DNA from: Candidatus Blackburnbacteria bacterium RIFCSPHIGHO2_01_FULL_43_15b
GTDB lineage: Bacteria; Patescibacteriota; Microgenomatia; UBA8517; UBA10165
NCBI GenBank assembly: GCA_001816385.1
Contig: MHBW01000008.1
Span: forward strand, 1 to 38,725
Direction: 5' to 3'
DNA: 38,725 nt
Positions 7,988 through 16,089 of this stretch are shown one piece after another. The notes under the pieces are model-generated. The model worked only from the letters and a program-made list of their open reading frames with translations. It was not told the DNA's origin and did not search any database. The position numbers and the translations under genes are program-made. Position 1 is the stretch's first letter. Every line of letters begins with the position of its first letter.

Positions 7988-9967
7988 CTACTGTCTGGTT
8001 CTTTTAAAGTTTTTTTGTCGTCTTGGTCTCCAAAGAAAATATGAAAGTATGCCAAGAAGCGTAAAAATACTAATAGTTTTACCCAGTCGGTAGCTTTCAG
8101 GGTAATAGAAAAACTCCACAATCTTCGTCTCTTGTGGAATTTTAACCTTCATTAGTTTATTCCCAGTTTCCTCAACTCTAATTCTGTTCCCATCAGCTTT
8201 TGCCTTCCAGCCTGGGCTCCATGTTTCAGCAAAAACAATTTCTCCCGCTTTATGTTTTAATGCGTCAATAACAACACCACTTGGCTTATATCTAATAATT
8301 GGAGCTTCTATCTCATGGGTAGGTCCAGCAATGTAAAAATAGGCTCTGGTTTTAAATTGGGTATTTTCAAAAATCAGATATTTGTCAAATTGGGCAACTT
8401 GAGTAAACTGCTTATCTTTAAGTACGTATGGAGAAATAACATATTTTACATTCGCCTCTCCTAGTATGGATGCGATGGGTTGAATATTGTGAAATTTATA
8501 AATGGAAGTAGAGGGTAATGTGGAGCTGTATCTATCCCAATAAACCTGAGAAAGTTGTATGAAGTTGTCGTAATAGTTTTTTTGGTAAATAGTCCCATAC
8601 CCTTCAATAGTTTGAAGATTATTTCGCGCTACATCTTGTTGGGATAAACACCTAGTAACACAAAAGACGCGGAAGGTTTCCGGGTCACTTTTTAAAAAAT
8701 CCAAAACAGAAGCCGGAGCCAATTCTCTTGTGGTTGCTGGAGGCTTCCCAATCCAAATCCACGAAAGTGTAATTAACTCAATTATTGTTAAAAAAGCAAG
8801 TGCTAGAGTTAGCTTTTTCAGCCTTGTCCTGTACAGTGTTTCAAAACCTAAGCCGGCCAGGAATACAAATATTAGAGTATTAACAAACCATATTCTTGTA
8901 GCTACACGGCCTAGCACGTACCAATCGGACTCCAAAAGCAAGGAATTAATCGGTGAGACATTATTAAGACTAATTAGAACTATTCCCGAAACAAGAAAAA
9001 CAACTAAAATCTTATATTTTTTCTCAAGTTTGTAGAACCCGATTAAAGCTAAAATAGATATGAAAACTCCCACAGCCAGCCATTTTTCTGTATCTAAATC
9101 GTAAATCTGTTTGCCCAGAAGCTCAGGATACAGTGATTTTACAAACTCAACTTTACCATTCCATTTAGGGTATACATCACGGTCTTTAAGCAATATAAAC
9201 CTAGTGGTTTGAGGCAGCCATTCAAGCTGGGGCAAAAACGTATTTGCAGTGAAACCGCTGGTAAGTGTGACGACAAGGATTAAAGAAATCAAAGTCTTTG
9301 GAGAGCGCTTTTTAACTAATAGAAATATGCCGGCTAAAAAGAGAACAACGCAAACAACTATGGTTGCCATAACAAATACCGTAGAAAAGGAGAAAAACAA
9401 CCCGGACAAGCTAACTGCCAGGATTGCAGACCAGAAAAAATTGGGTGACTTGACCAATTTTAACGTTGCCAATAATACGAAAGGTAACCATGCTGACATT
9501 ATGATAAACACCAAGTGGCCTGCTTCTATAAATCCGGCAGTTCGGGGGAAGGTTATATAGAATATAGCTGTAATAACACTGGTTATTCTTGAGAAGCCAA
9601 AACCCTTTTTTGCAGTTAGATAGATCCCAAACCCGCCTAAAAAGGTGTGAAATATTAGGGACACCATAAATGCACCATCTATTGGCAAAAAGAGAAAAAT
9701 TACATTTAGCGGGTAAAACAAAAGGGCACCCGGATCAGAGAGAAGTGGTGTGCCTGAAAAAAACATATTATTCCATAACGGTATTGTGTGATTTTGGAGA
9801 ATAGATTCTTTTATAAAGTAAAAGATTGGCCAGTAAAATTCCTGAAGGTCATTTCCTCGGTTAAGCAAAATTTGTGGATTGACAATAATTGGTAGGTATA
9901 GGAAAAATGTAGCAAGGGAAAGAGGTAAGACAATCTTGGCAATATCCGGACGCAGCAAGTTACGCAT
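7988..9967 (-). CDS. YfhO-like membrane protein
   Basis: Predicted 659-residue polytopic protein of the YfhO type. The N-terminal helix is followed by a loop containing NRGNDLQEFYWP (acidic pair D-L-Q-E), then about eleven helices. An extracytoplasmic domain of about 230 residues comes next, then a last helix ending in WRPRRQKNFKRTRQ. YfhO-family proteins are GT-C-like enzymes implicated in decorating lipid-linked or teichoic-type polymers. The motif IVFAETWSPGWKAK (W587) is the counterpart of the W motifs in the 3937 and 10756 products. The frame can begin at GTG 9979, but an extended -10 box (TGTTATTCT, 9990-9982) would start transcription near 9975. The ATG at 9967 is therefore chosen. Confidence 0.8.
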   Translation of the reverse strand: MRNLLRPDIAKIVLPLSLATFFLYLPIIVNPQILLNRGNDLQEFYWPIFYFIKESILQNHTIPLWNNMFFSGTPLLSDPGALLFYPLNVIFLFLPIDGAFMVSLIFHTFLGGFGIYLTAKKGFGFSRITSVITAIFYITFPRTAGFIEAGHLVFIIMSAWLPFVLLATLKLVKSPNFFWSAILAVSLSGLFFSFSTVFVMATIVVCVVLFLAGIFLLVKKRSPKTLISLILVVTLTSGFTANTFLPQLEWLPQTTRFILLKDRDVYPKWNGKVEFVKSLYPELLGKQIYDLDTEKWLAVGVFISILALIGFYKLEKKYKILVVFLVSGIVLISLNNVSPINSLLLESDWYVLGRVATRIWFVNTLIFVFLAGLGFETLYRTRLKKLTLALAFLTIIELITLSWIWIGKPPATTRELAPASVLDFLKSDPETFRVFCVTRCLSQQDVARNNLQTIEGYGTIYQKNYYDNFIQLSQVYWDRYSSTLPSTSIYKFHNIQPIASILGEANVKYVISPYVLKDKQFTQVAQFDKYLIFENTQFKTRAYFYIAGPTHEIEAPIIRYKPSGVVIDALKHKAGEIVFAETWSPGWKAKADGNRIRVEETGNKLMKVKIPQETKIVEFFYYPESYRLGKTISIFTLLGILSYFLWRPRRQKNFKRTRQ

Positions 9968-9981
9968 GATGATTTTCACCT

Positions 9982-9990
9982 AGAATAACA
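9982..9990 (-). promoter_or_regulatory. Extended -10 promoter of the 659-residue YfhO-like gene
   Basis: TGTTATTCT read on the minus strand fits the extended -10 pattern TGnTAnnnT. Transcription from it should begin near 9975, giving a leader of roughly 8 bases before the ATG at 9967. No Shine-Dalgarno is present. Confidence 0.5.
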
Positions 9991-9998
9991 TATATTGC

Positions 9999-10027
9999 TT
10001 TACAACTCAGGGTTAGTCGTTTAAAAT
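9999..10027 (+). promoter_or_regulatory. Promoter of the DUF5667 gene
   Basis: TTTACA (9999-10004) and TAAAAT (10022-10027) are separated by 17 bases, a textbook sigma-70 spacing. The ATG follows 9 bases after the -10 box, so the mRNA leader should be only about 3 bases. Divergent from the 9982-9990 promoter. Confidence 0.5.
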
Positions 10028-10036
10028 TACCTAATA

Positions 10037-10552
10037 ATGCGAACAGTAAAAATAGTAAGATTTCTCTTCTTGAGTCTTGTGGGTGTTTGCCTTCTCTATG
10101 TTATCCAAGCGCCGTCAGTTTTTGCCCAACAGTCGAGCCTAGAATTGCCAAAAGAGTCTACTAATCCCGGAGACGGATTCGCTTTTCTTGCAAAAAGACT
10201 TGGAGAAAAGTTTAAACTTTTCCTCTACTCCCCATTGCCAAAGAGGAAGAAAGATGCTTTGGAGAAATTAGCTACAACACGCTTGACAGAATTAAAATAT
10301 GTTATCGAACAGAAAGATATGGCTAATTTTGAAAATACGACAACCAGATACTCAACAACAATTGGTGAATGGGTGGAATATATCAACAAAAAAAAGCTGA
10401 CTGACCAAAAACAACACGCCAAAGAAGTCCTGAACAGCCATGTCCCAGTTATAGAAATGCTTATGACGAAATACGATCCAACAACTGCTGAATGGAGATT
10501 TGTTAAACACGACTTGGATTATCTGAGTATCTATATCTCACAACTTAACTAA
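10037..10552 (+). CDS. Secreted DUF5667-type protein
   Basis: Predicted 171-residue exported protein. A signal peptide with a hydrophobic core (FLFLSLVGVCLLYVI) ends in the cleavage-like VFA-QQ at residue 30. The mature part contains NPGDGFAFLAKRLGEKFKLF and then KKDALEKLATTRLTELKYVI. This resembles the DUF5667 pattern (a PGDxxYxLKRxxExxKL stretch followed by helical repeats) as I remember it. The rest is charged and helical. The function of this family is not established. The gene has its own promoter and lies 52 bases ahead of the long glycan operon, so it may be either a separate unit or read through into it. Confidence 0.75.
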   Translation: MRTVKIVRFLFLSLVGVCLLYVIQAPSVFAQQSSLELPKESTNPGDGFAFLAKRLGEKFKLFLYSPLPKRKKDALEKLATTRLTELKYVIEQKDMANFENTTTRYSTTIGEWVEYINKKKLTDQKQHAKEVLNSHVPVIEMLMTKYDPTTAEWRFVKHDLDYLSIYISQLN

Positions 10553-10569
10553 AGAATTTTTCACAGTTG

Positions 10570-10598
10570 TTGTGCCTCATACAGGAAAAAGATAAACT
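10570..10598 (+). promoter_or_regulatory. Candidate promoter of the 22-kb glycan operon
   Basis: TTGTGC (10570-10575) and TAAACT (10593-10598) lie 17 bases apart. The ATG of the first small gene follows after 6 bases, so transcription would start on or next to it. Match to consensus is modest. Confidence 0.38.
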
Positions 10599-10604
10599 TA
10601 AAGC

Positions 10605-10772
10605 ATGCTTGCGCATATTGTACGTGCTTTCATTTTCTTGGGATTTGCTACAATTACACTCCTTTTGGCCACAAATCATTATGGTTTTGCAATAAAAATT
10701 ACAAATTACTTTTTTTGGTTTGTATTGTTAGTTGTTCTTGGAGGACTGTTTAGTAATGAGATTAAAAAGTAA
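10605..10772 (+). CDS. 55-residue membrane microprotein
   Basis: A short frame encoding 55 residues with two hydrophobic segments (about 6-22 and 35-50), a short polar turn between them, and the tail SNEIKK. It begins 6 bases after a -10-like TAAACT and overlaps the next gene by 17 bases. The Shine-Dalgarno GGAGGA of that gene lies inside this frame at 10740-10745, so translation may be coupled. Hydrophobic two-helix composition and exact fit between promoter and next gene favour a real gene. No homologue is recognised. It may be a regulatory or accessory subunit of the large membrane protein behind it; that is a guess from position. Confidence 0.55.
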   Translation: MLAHIVRAFIFLGFATITLLLATNHYGFAIKITNYFFWFVLLVVLGGLFSNEIKK

Positions 10773-13296
10773 CAATTACATCTTTTTCATTCTTCTGGTG
10801 CCAACGTTACTCGTTTTTCGTGCTTTCTTTTTGCCAGGACCCCTTGCTTGGGGCGATGCGCCTTTTTACAACCAAGAATCCCTAAACTCTTTGTTCGGAG
10901 AGCCTTGGGCGTGGTTTAACCAGTCAGTAGCAGGCTTGGGCGATGTAAACCATCTCTATTGGATTTATCCAATTTCACTTTTATACGGAGCGTTATACAA
11001 ATTTCTTGGCCTGCAAAGCGATGTGCTGATACGGCTTTTTTTCTATTTTCCTGCGGTACTGGGAGCTTTAATCACCCCAATTCTTCTTGCAAGAAATTTA
11101 AAGCTTTCTAAAATCACCCAAGTTTTTACAGGTCTTGTGTACACCTTTAACACAAGTTTTCTTCTTATTGTTGACGGCGGGCAAGTGGGTGTTGCCTTAG
11201 CTTATGGTGTTTTCCCACTAAGCCTTCTTTATTTAAGGAAATTAAGAGAGAATCCAACCTTTCCGCAACTTTACAAAACCCTTGGTGTTTTTCTGCTGCT
11301 TGTCGCGGCTGATGCTCGAATTGCGATAATTTGTTTTTTGGCTTTCCTTTTATGGTCGGTGACAGAAGCTGTAGTAAAGTTATGGGAACCTAGGTGGTCA
11401 CACTTTAAAATCTTCTTGCTTTTTTGCTTCTCAGTGGTGGGTTTAAGTTTGTACTGGCTCTATCCAGCCGCCAAACTACTGACAAATATTGATATGGGTG
11501 CGGACAAGCCGCTTGAGTTCATATCATTGCTCAACTCCATCTTTCTTTTCCAGCCTCACTGGCCGGCAAATGAATTTGGGAAAGTTTTTTCTGTACCATT
11601 CTACTTCGTTGGTATTCCACTCCTAGTGTTTGGCAGTTTGTTGTTTAAAAAAAAGAGTAATTATGTTTTTGCACTTTGTGTCTTGATTTTTGCATTTTTA
11701 ACAAAAGGTACAGCAGCGCCGTTGGGAGGCGCTTATGAATTTTTTATAGAACATGTGCCTTTGGGTGCGGCTTTCCGCGATTCCAGCAAGTTCTTTGTCC
11801 CGACAGTGCTTTTTAGCGCATTGCTTGTTGGGGTGTTTGTGGACAATATTTTCTTATTAATTAATAGGTACAGTAAAATTCTGGGGAAGATAGTTATTAG
11901 CGTAGCGTTTATATATTTACTTTCGCTTGTTTATCCAGCTATAAGTGGCCAGATGAATGGAGTTCTTGTGGGCAGGAGGGTTGCAGACGATTATAAAATA
12001 CTAAATGATTTAATTCGTGCCAATTCCGGTAACTTTCGCACAGTGTGGTTTCCTGAAAACCATCCATGGGCATATGGTACTTTTAAAAAGCCAGCCGTTG
12101 ACGCTAGGACTTTGGTTGGGGCGAGACCATTAGCAAATCTGAACACCGGGACTCAAGACAGGTTTAATTTTTTACACGATCCCAAAGCCATTGACTGGTT
12201 CAAATTATTTGGCATAAAATATCTCGTTTTTTCAGGAGATCCTCGCAAAGCAACTCTTACCGAAGAGGAAAAATATGACTGGGACAACCTGCTTAATTTG
12301 GTGGATTCAATAGAGGGGTTAAAAAAACTAGATATAGCATCAAACATCCCGGTTTATGAAGTACCAAATATAAAGTCCCACATTTTCGCCACAGACAAAA
12401 TATTTATTGTAGTGGGCGGGGACAAGAATTTCTTGCCGAACCAACCCTTTTTGTTTGTGGAGGACGGCAAATGGGACCCAAAAAACCTGGAAAAAATCTC
12501 GCCAGACTCAGCGAACCTGATTTTTAACAACTCCGATCAGAAAGATTTGGCACTCTCATTTTTGCAGAAGTATTTTGCAACTCCTGATGAAAAAAGTAAG
12601 TGGGCGCTTAGAGCTTCTGGGGACTATCTAAAATACAAATATGAACTTCTAATACACAATATAAATTTTGACGATTTTGACTATGGCAAGGGAATTGCGT
12701 TCTCTACAAAAACGGGGGAAAAGTTGTATTTCAACCTGTCAATTCCCGCCGATGATACATATGTGATTGCACGTCGTCAAATGAATGCAACTGGAAAAAT
12801 GGAATGGCAGGTGGGAGAGCCGACAGAATATAAAAAAGGCACCCAAAACTTAACTGTTGAAAGTTCCGGAGGGAAACAGGTAGTTAATACTGCGGCGGCA
12901 ATTCCAGCAAAAGAGTGGGAAGAGGCAAATAAACTGGCCCAGGCTATTTCAACCAAGTTCAGAGTTGTCGACCTACAAAATTTTTCCAGCCCACCTTGGA
13001 TTCCAGTTAATTATAACTATATTAATCCTACTAAATATTCTGTCACACTTTCCGAAAAAGCACACTGGATTGTTTTTACAGATAGTTATAATCCGATGTG
13101 GAAACTTTCTACCGCGCAAGAGCAATTTGCATCATTGCCAGCGTATTCGGCAGTGAACACATTTTATGTTTCTGGGGCAAATAGCGGAACTATCTTTTTC
13201 ACCGGACAAAAAGTGGTGGATCAAGGCTTGTATATATCTGTCGGCACACTAGTTATACTGGTTCTTGGCTATATATGGATAAGATTAAAAGGCTAA
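10756..13296 (+). CDS. Large YfhO/GT-C-like membrane protein
   Basis: Predicted 846-residue membrane protein. After the first helix the loop reads PLAWGDAPFYNQESL (an acidic residue in the position usual for GT-C). About twelve helices follow, then an extracytoplasmic part of about 430 residues and a final helix (YISVGTLVILVLGYIWI). The penultimate domain carries IVFTDSYNPMWKLS (W782), shared in form with the products of 3937 and 7988. The start at ATG 10756 is chosen over the upstream TTG at 10732 because GGAGGA (10740-10745) sits 10 bases before it. It overlaps both neighbours (17 and 22 bases). Likely an outer-face glycosyltransferase or glycan-modifying protein; substrate unknown. Confidence 0.78.
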   Translation: MRLKSNNYIFFILLVPTLLVFRAFFLPGPLAWGDAPFYNQESLNSLFGEPWAWFNQSVAGLGDVNHLYWIYPISLLYGALYKFLGLQSDVLIRLFFYFPAVLGALITPILLARNLKLSKITQVFTGLVYTFNTSFLLIVDGGQVGVALAYGVFPLSLLYLRKLRENPTFPQLYKTLGVFLLLVAADARIAIICFLAFLLWSVTEAVVKLWEPRWSHFKIFLLFCFSVVGLSLYWLYPAAKLLTNIDMGADKPLEFISLLNSIFLFQPHWPANEFGKVFSVPFYFVGIPLLVFGSLLFKKKSNYVFALCVLIFAFLTKGTAAPLGGAYEFFIEHVPLGAAFRDSSKFFVPTVLFSALLVGVFVDNIFLLINRYSKILGKIVISVAFIYLLSLVYPAISGQMNGVLVGRRVADDYKILNDLIRANSGNFRTVWFPENHPWAYGTFKKPAVDARTLVGARPLANLNTGTQDRFNFLHDPKAIDWFKLFGIKYLVFSGDPRKATLTEEEKYDWDNLLNLVDSIEGLKKLDIASNIPVYEVPNIKSHIFATDKIFIVVGGDKNFLPNQPFLFVEDGKWDPKNLEKISPDSANLIFNNSDQKDLALSFLQKYFATPDEKSKWALRASGDYLKYKYELLIHNINFDDFDYGKGIAFSTKTGEKLYFNLSIPADDTYVIARRQMNATGKMEWQVGEPTEYKKGTQNLTVESSGGKQVVNTAAAIPAKEWEEANKLAQAISTKFRVVDLQNFSSPPWIPVNYNYINPTKYSVTLSEKAHWIVFTDSYNPMWKLSTAQEQFASLPAYSAVNTFYVSGANSGTIFFTGQKVVDQGLYISVGTLVILVLGYIWIRLKG

Positions 13297-14537
13297 TTTT
13301 CTCAGGGACTGCAAAAAATACTTCAGCACTGTTTGCAGGCAACATGGGGGGCGCTGTTTTGGCTGTTCTGTTTACGCTTTTGGTTGCACGGAGATTGGGG
13401 CCTGAAGAATGGGGAGTAGTTGCGGCAGTAATAAGTTTAATAACCATAGCTGAAGCGTTAGGAGATTTTGGACTTGCTTCCAGCCTTTACCGGTTTTTTG
13501 CCAAGAGTCTTACTGAACAAAAACATCAGGAAGCTGAAGACTTCAGGCATTTGGCTTTCTTTTTCCGGATTTTAACGGCAGGACTGGTTTTCCTGATACT
13601 TGTTATTTTTTCCGGTTCGATTTCTTCTCTGGTTTTCAAAACAGATGACTCTTTTTTGACTTTTGTCTCAGGTTTGGGAATCTTTTCCTATTTAATGCTT
13701 GATTTTCAGGTTGCATCTTTACAAACTCGAGGGAAATGGGGCTTATCGGCTTTCTTTATTGCCTTTGTTAACCTAATTCGTCTGGTAGGCGTTTACCTGC
13801 TTTTTGCGCAAGGAAAGTTAAATTTGCACAATACCTTATGGATGTATTCTGGAACACCTTTGGCAACTCTTCTCTTAACCTTCTTTTGGCAGCCTACACG
13901 CCTAGCGTTTGTTAAACATTGGACAGGGGCAAAAAACCTTTTATTTTTTTCGGGTTGGTTGGGGTTAAATCGTATCGCAGCTGCTATCGCCTCAAGGATC
14001 GACGTAATATTGCTTCTGGATATTTCTGGTGCTTATCAAACAGGCCTTTTTGGTGCGTCTAAGCAATTGGCAGTCGGAGTGCCTATGTTGGTTGGAAGTT
14101 TGGCTACGGTGCTTGCTCCTAGGTTTGCAACACTTGAGGAGAGGGCACTGTCAAGATATTTCAAAAAGAGTATCGCGCTTTCTGTGTTTTTGGCTTTTGG
14201 GCTACTCTCTGGCATATTAATTTCCCCATTAGTCATATCCCTATTTGGGGACGAATATGAAGAATCCAGGGGAATTTTACAATGGCTCCTTGTTGGCTAT
14301 ATTCCTTTTGTGATTTCCATGCCGGCTGTGAACTTATTAATTTACGCGTTGCATAAACCTAAAATCATAGGCATTTTGTCCCTGCTGCAAATTCCACTTG
14401 TGTGGTGGCTTAATGTGTACTTGATTCCTTTGTATGGCGTATGGGGGGCCGTTGCGGTTCACATAGTCTGGAATCTTTCAACTTTACTAGTGGCCTACGC
14501 GTTTGTGGGGTATTATTTGGGCAAAAAGAATAAATAA
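13275..14537 (+). CDS. Wzx/MATE-type polysaccharide flippase
   Basis: Predicted 420-residue inner-membrane protein with about 12 to 14 helices. The N-terminus is typical of polysaccharide biosynthesis (Wzx, MVF superfamily) exporters: a short basic start, FAGNMGGAVLAVLFTLLVARRLGPEEWG (seen around residues 22-49), and an early GDFGLASSLYRF motif. This family moves undecaprenyl-diphosphate-linked oligosaccharides across the membrane. Its place next to GT2, GT4 and Wzy-like genes supports this role. It overlaps the preceding gene by 22 bases and shares one base with the following start codon. No obvious damage in the frame. Confidence 0.88.
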   Translation: MDKIKRLIFSGTAKNTSALFAGNMGGAVLAVLFTLLVARRLGPEEWGVVAAVISLITIAEALGDFGLASSLYRFFAKSLTEQKHQEAEDFRHLAFFFRILTAGLVFLILVIFSGSISSLVFKTDDSFLTFVSGLGIFSYLMLDFQVASLQTRGKWGLSAFFIAFVNLIRLVGVYLLFAQGKLNLHNTLWMYSGTPLATLLLTFFWQPTRLAFVKHWTGAKNLLFFSGWLGLNRIAAAIASRIDVILLLDISGAYQTGLFGASKQLAVGVPMLVGSLATVLAPRFATLEERALSRYFKKSIALSVFLAFGLLSGILISPLVISLFGDEYEESRGILQWLLVGYIPFVISMPAVNLLIYALHKPKIIGILSLLQIPLVWWLNVYLIPLYGVWGAVAVHIVWNLSTLLVAYAFVGYYLGKKNK

Positions 14538-15388
14538 TGAAAAAGACAATCACAGCGCATTGTTTGGTCAAGAACGAAGCCAGATATGTTTGGTTTTCTG
14601 TCATGTCTGTTATAAATCATGTAGGCCAAGTGCTTCTGTGGGATACGGGCAGCACGGACGGCACCCAAGAGATAATAGATGAAATATTAAAAACCCCCGA
14701 GGGGAGAAAAAAAGTATATTTTCGCGAGTACGGAAACGTGACGCCGGACACGTTTGAGCAAGTTCGGCAAGCAATGCTGGACGCAACAAAAACCGACTGG
14801 TTTTTAATGGTGGACGGAGATGAGGTTTGGTGGCAAGATAGCATTCGCCATCTTGTTTCAGTTGTAAACGAAAAAGGAGATAATGTGGAGTCGATAGTGG
14901 TACCGACAGTAAATTTGGTGGGGGATATTTATCATTACCAGGACCCGTCAAGTGGGCAGTATCATTTAGCTGGCCACAGAGGACATCTAAATCTTCGTGG
15001 GATAAATCGCAAAATTTCTGGGTTACATTCCTTTGGGCCTCATGGACAGTGGGGTTGGACGGATGCAGAAAACAAAATGATCCAGTACCGTGATCCGCAA
15101 AAAATTATTTATGTGGACGCGCCATATCTTCATGCTACCAATGTTCCAAGAGCAGGAGAAATGAAAAAAGAAACCGATGTTCCCAAAAGAGTGATGAAGA
15201 GAAAATATGAGTTAGGAGTTTCGTTTCCGGCTGACTTTTATTATCCCGAAGTATTTTTTAAGGACAGACCTTTAATTGTTCCTTCACCTTGGGTGAAGGT
15301 TGACACCTATTTTAAAGTTCGGGCGGCGATAGAAACTCCGCTTAGAAAGATAAAAAGAAAAATCTTTCCGAGGAGGGTGGGGTACTAA
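14537..15388 (+). CDS. GT2-family glycosyltransferase
   Basis: Glycosyltransferase of 283 residues with a GT-A fold. The N-terminal Rossmann-like part reads LVKNEARYVWFSVMSVI, then LLWDTGSTDGTQEI (about 33-46). The metal-binding DxD is D93-G-D95 in MVDGDEVWW. The C-terminal half has unusual histidine-rich segments (YHLAGHRGHLNLRG, HSFGPHGQWGW, YLHATNVPRA), perhaps acceptor binding. No membrane helix is evident, so it should act on the cytoplasmic face with a nucleotide-sugar donor. Start codon overlaps the flippase stop (TAATGA type). The protein resembles SunS-like or LPS core-modifying GT2 enzymes in its NEA and DTGSTDGT motifs; acceptor unknown. Confidence 0.85.
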   Translation: MKKTITAHCLVKNEARYVWFSVMSVINHVGQVLLWDTGSTDGTQEIIDEILKTPEGRKKVYFREYGNVTPDTFEQVRQAMLDATKTDWFLMVDGDEVWWQDSIRHLVSVVNEKGDNVESIVVPTVNLVGDIYHYQDPSSGQYHLAGHRGHLNLRGINRKISGLHSFGPHGQWGWTDAENKMIQYRDPQKIIYVDAPYLHATNVPRAGEMKKETDVPKRVMKRKYELGVSFPADFYYPEVFFKDRPLIVPSPWVKVDTYFKVRAAIETPLRKIKRKIFPRRVGY

Positions 15389-15390
15389 TA

Positions 15391-16089
15391 ATGGAAACGA
15401 AAAACTACCACAGAGATGAAGTTTACTTACAAAACCAAGACTTATTCAGAAATATCTTCAGGGTTGTTTTTAAGAAAGTTCTGAAATACAAAAAGAGAGG
15501 TAGCATACTCGAGGTTGGGTCATCAATGGGGCTTTTGCTGGATATCTTTCGCAACGCAGGTTGGGTTGTCCAGGGTATCGAGCCGTCAGAAAAGTCTTCT
15601 CTTTATGCAAAGAAAATCGGAATACCTACGATAGGAGAAACTTTTGAAGAGTCTAAAATTTCTGGCAAATACGATGTGATTATTCTTAACCATGTGCTTG
15701 AACACTTAACCGACCCCGCAAGGGTTTTGAAAAAAGCTCATCGGCTTCTTAATAATGATGGAATTATTGTGGTTAACGTACCGAATGCAGGCAGTCTCGC
15801 GGCAAGAATATATGGAGATTCCTGGGAGTACGTTTTAACTAAAGAGCATCTTTGGCAGTTTACCCCAAACTCGCTTAACGGCGTATTAAGTGATTCTGGT
15901 TTTAAGATGTTGGAATGGAATGCGGTCTCGGGGGTGTGGGAGTACGATAATCCGGCCGCTGAAATCTGGCAGAGTTTAACAAACTTTAAAAAGAGATTTT
16001 TCAGAAATGTTTTAACAGCCATACCTGCCTGGTTTGTTACACGACTTAAGATGGGTACAGGGTTGTCAGTTGTCGCCCAAAAACAATGA
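15391..16089 (+). CDS. Class I SAM-dependent methyltransferase
   Basis: Predicted 232-residue methyltransferase of the Methyltransf_23/UbiE-like group. SAM-binding motif I is EVGSSMGLLLDIF (E41, G43, G47). An acidic end of the second strand (VVQGIEPS) and the motif LNHVLEHLTDPARVLKKAHR follow. The region after GIIVVNVPNAGS, with LTKEHLWQFTPNSL, is typical of methyltransferases in surface-glycan clusters. It probably methylates a sugar or a growing chain end; the target cannot be told. AGGAGG lies at 15371-15376, 14 bases before the ATG. The stop overlaps the next start by ATGA. Confidence 0.87.
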   Translation: METKNYHRDEVYLQNQDLFRNIFRVVFKKVLKYKKRGSILEVGSSMGLLLDIFRNAGWVVQGIEPSEKSSLYAKKIGIPTIGETFEESKISGKYDVIILNHVLEHLTDPARVLKKAHRLLNNDGIIVVNVPNAGSLAARIYGDSWEYVLTKEHLWQFTPNSLNGVLSDSGFKMLEWNAVSGVWEYDNPAAEIWQSLTNFKKRFFRNVLTAIPAWFVTRLKMGTGLSVVAQKQ

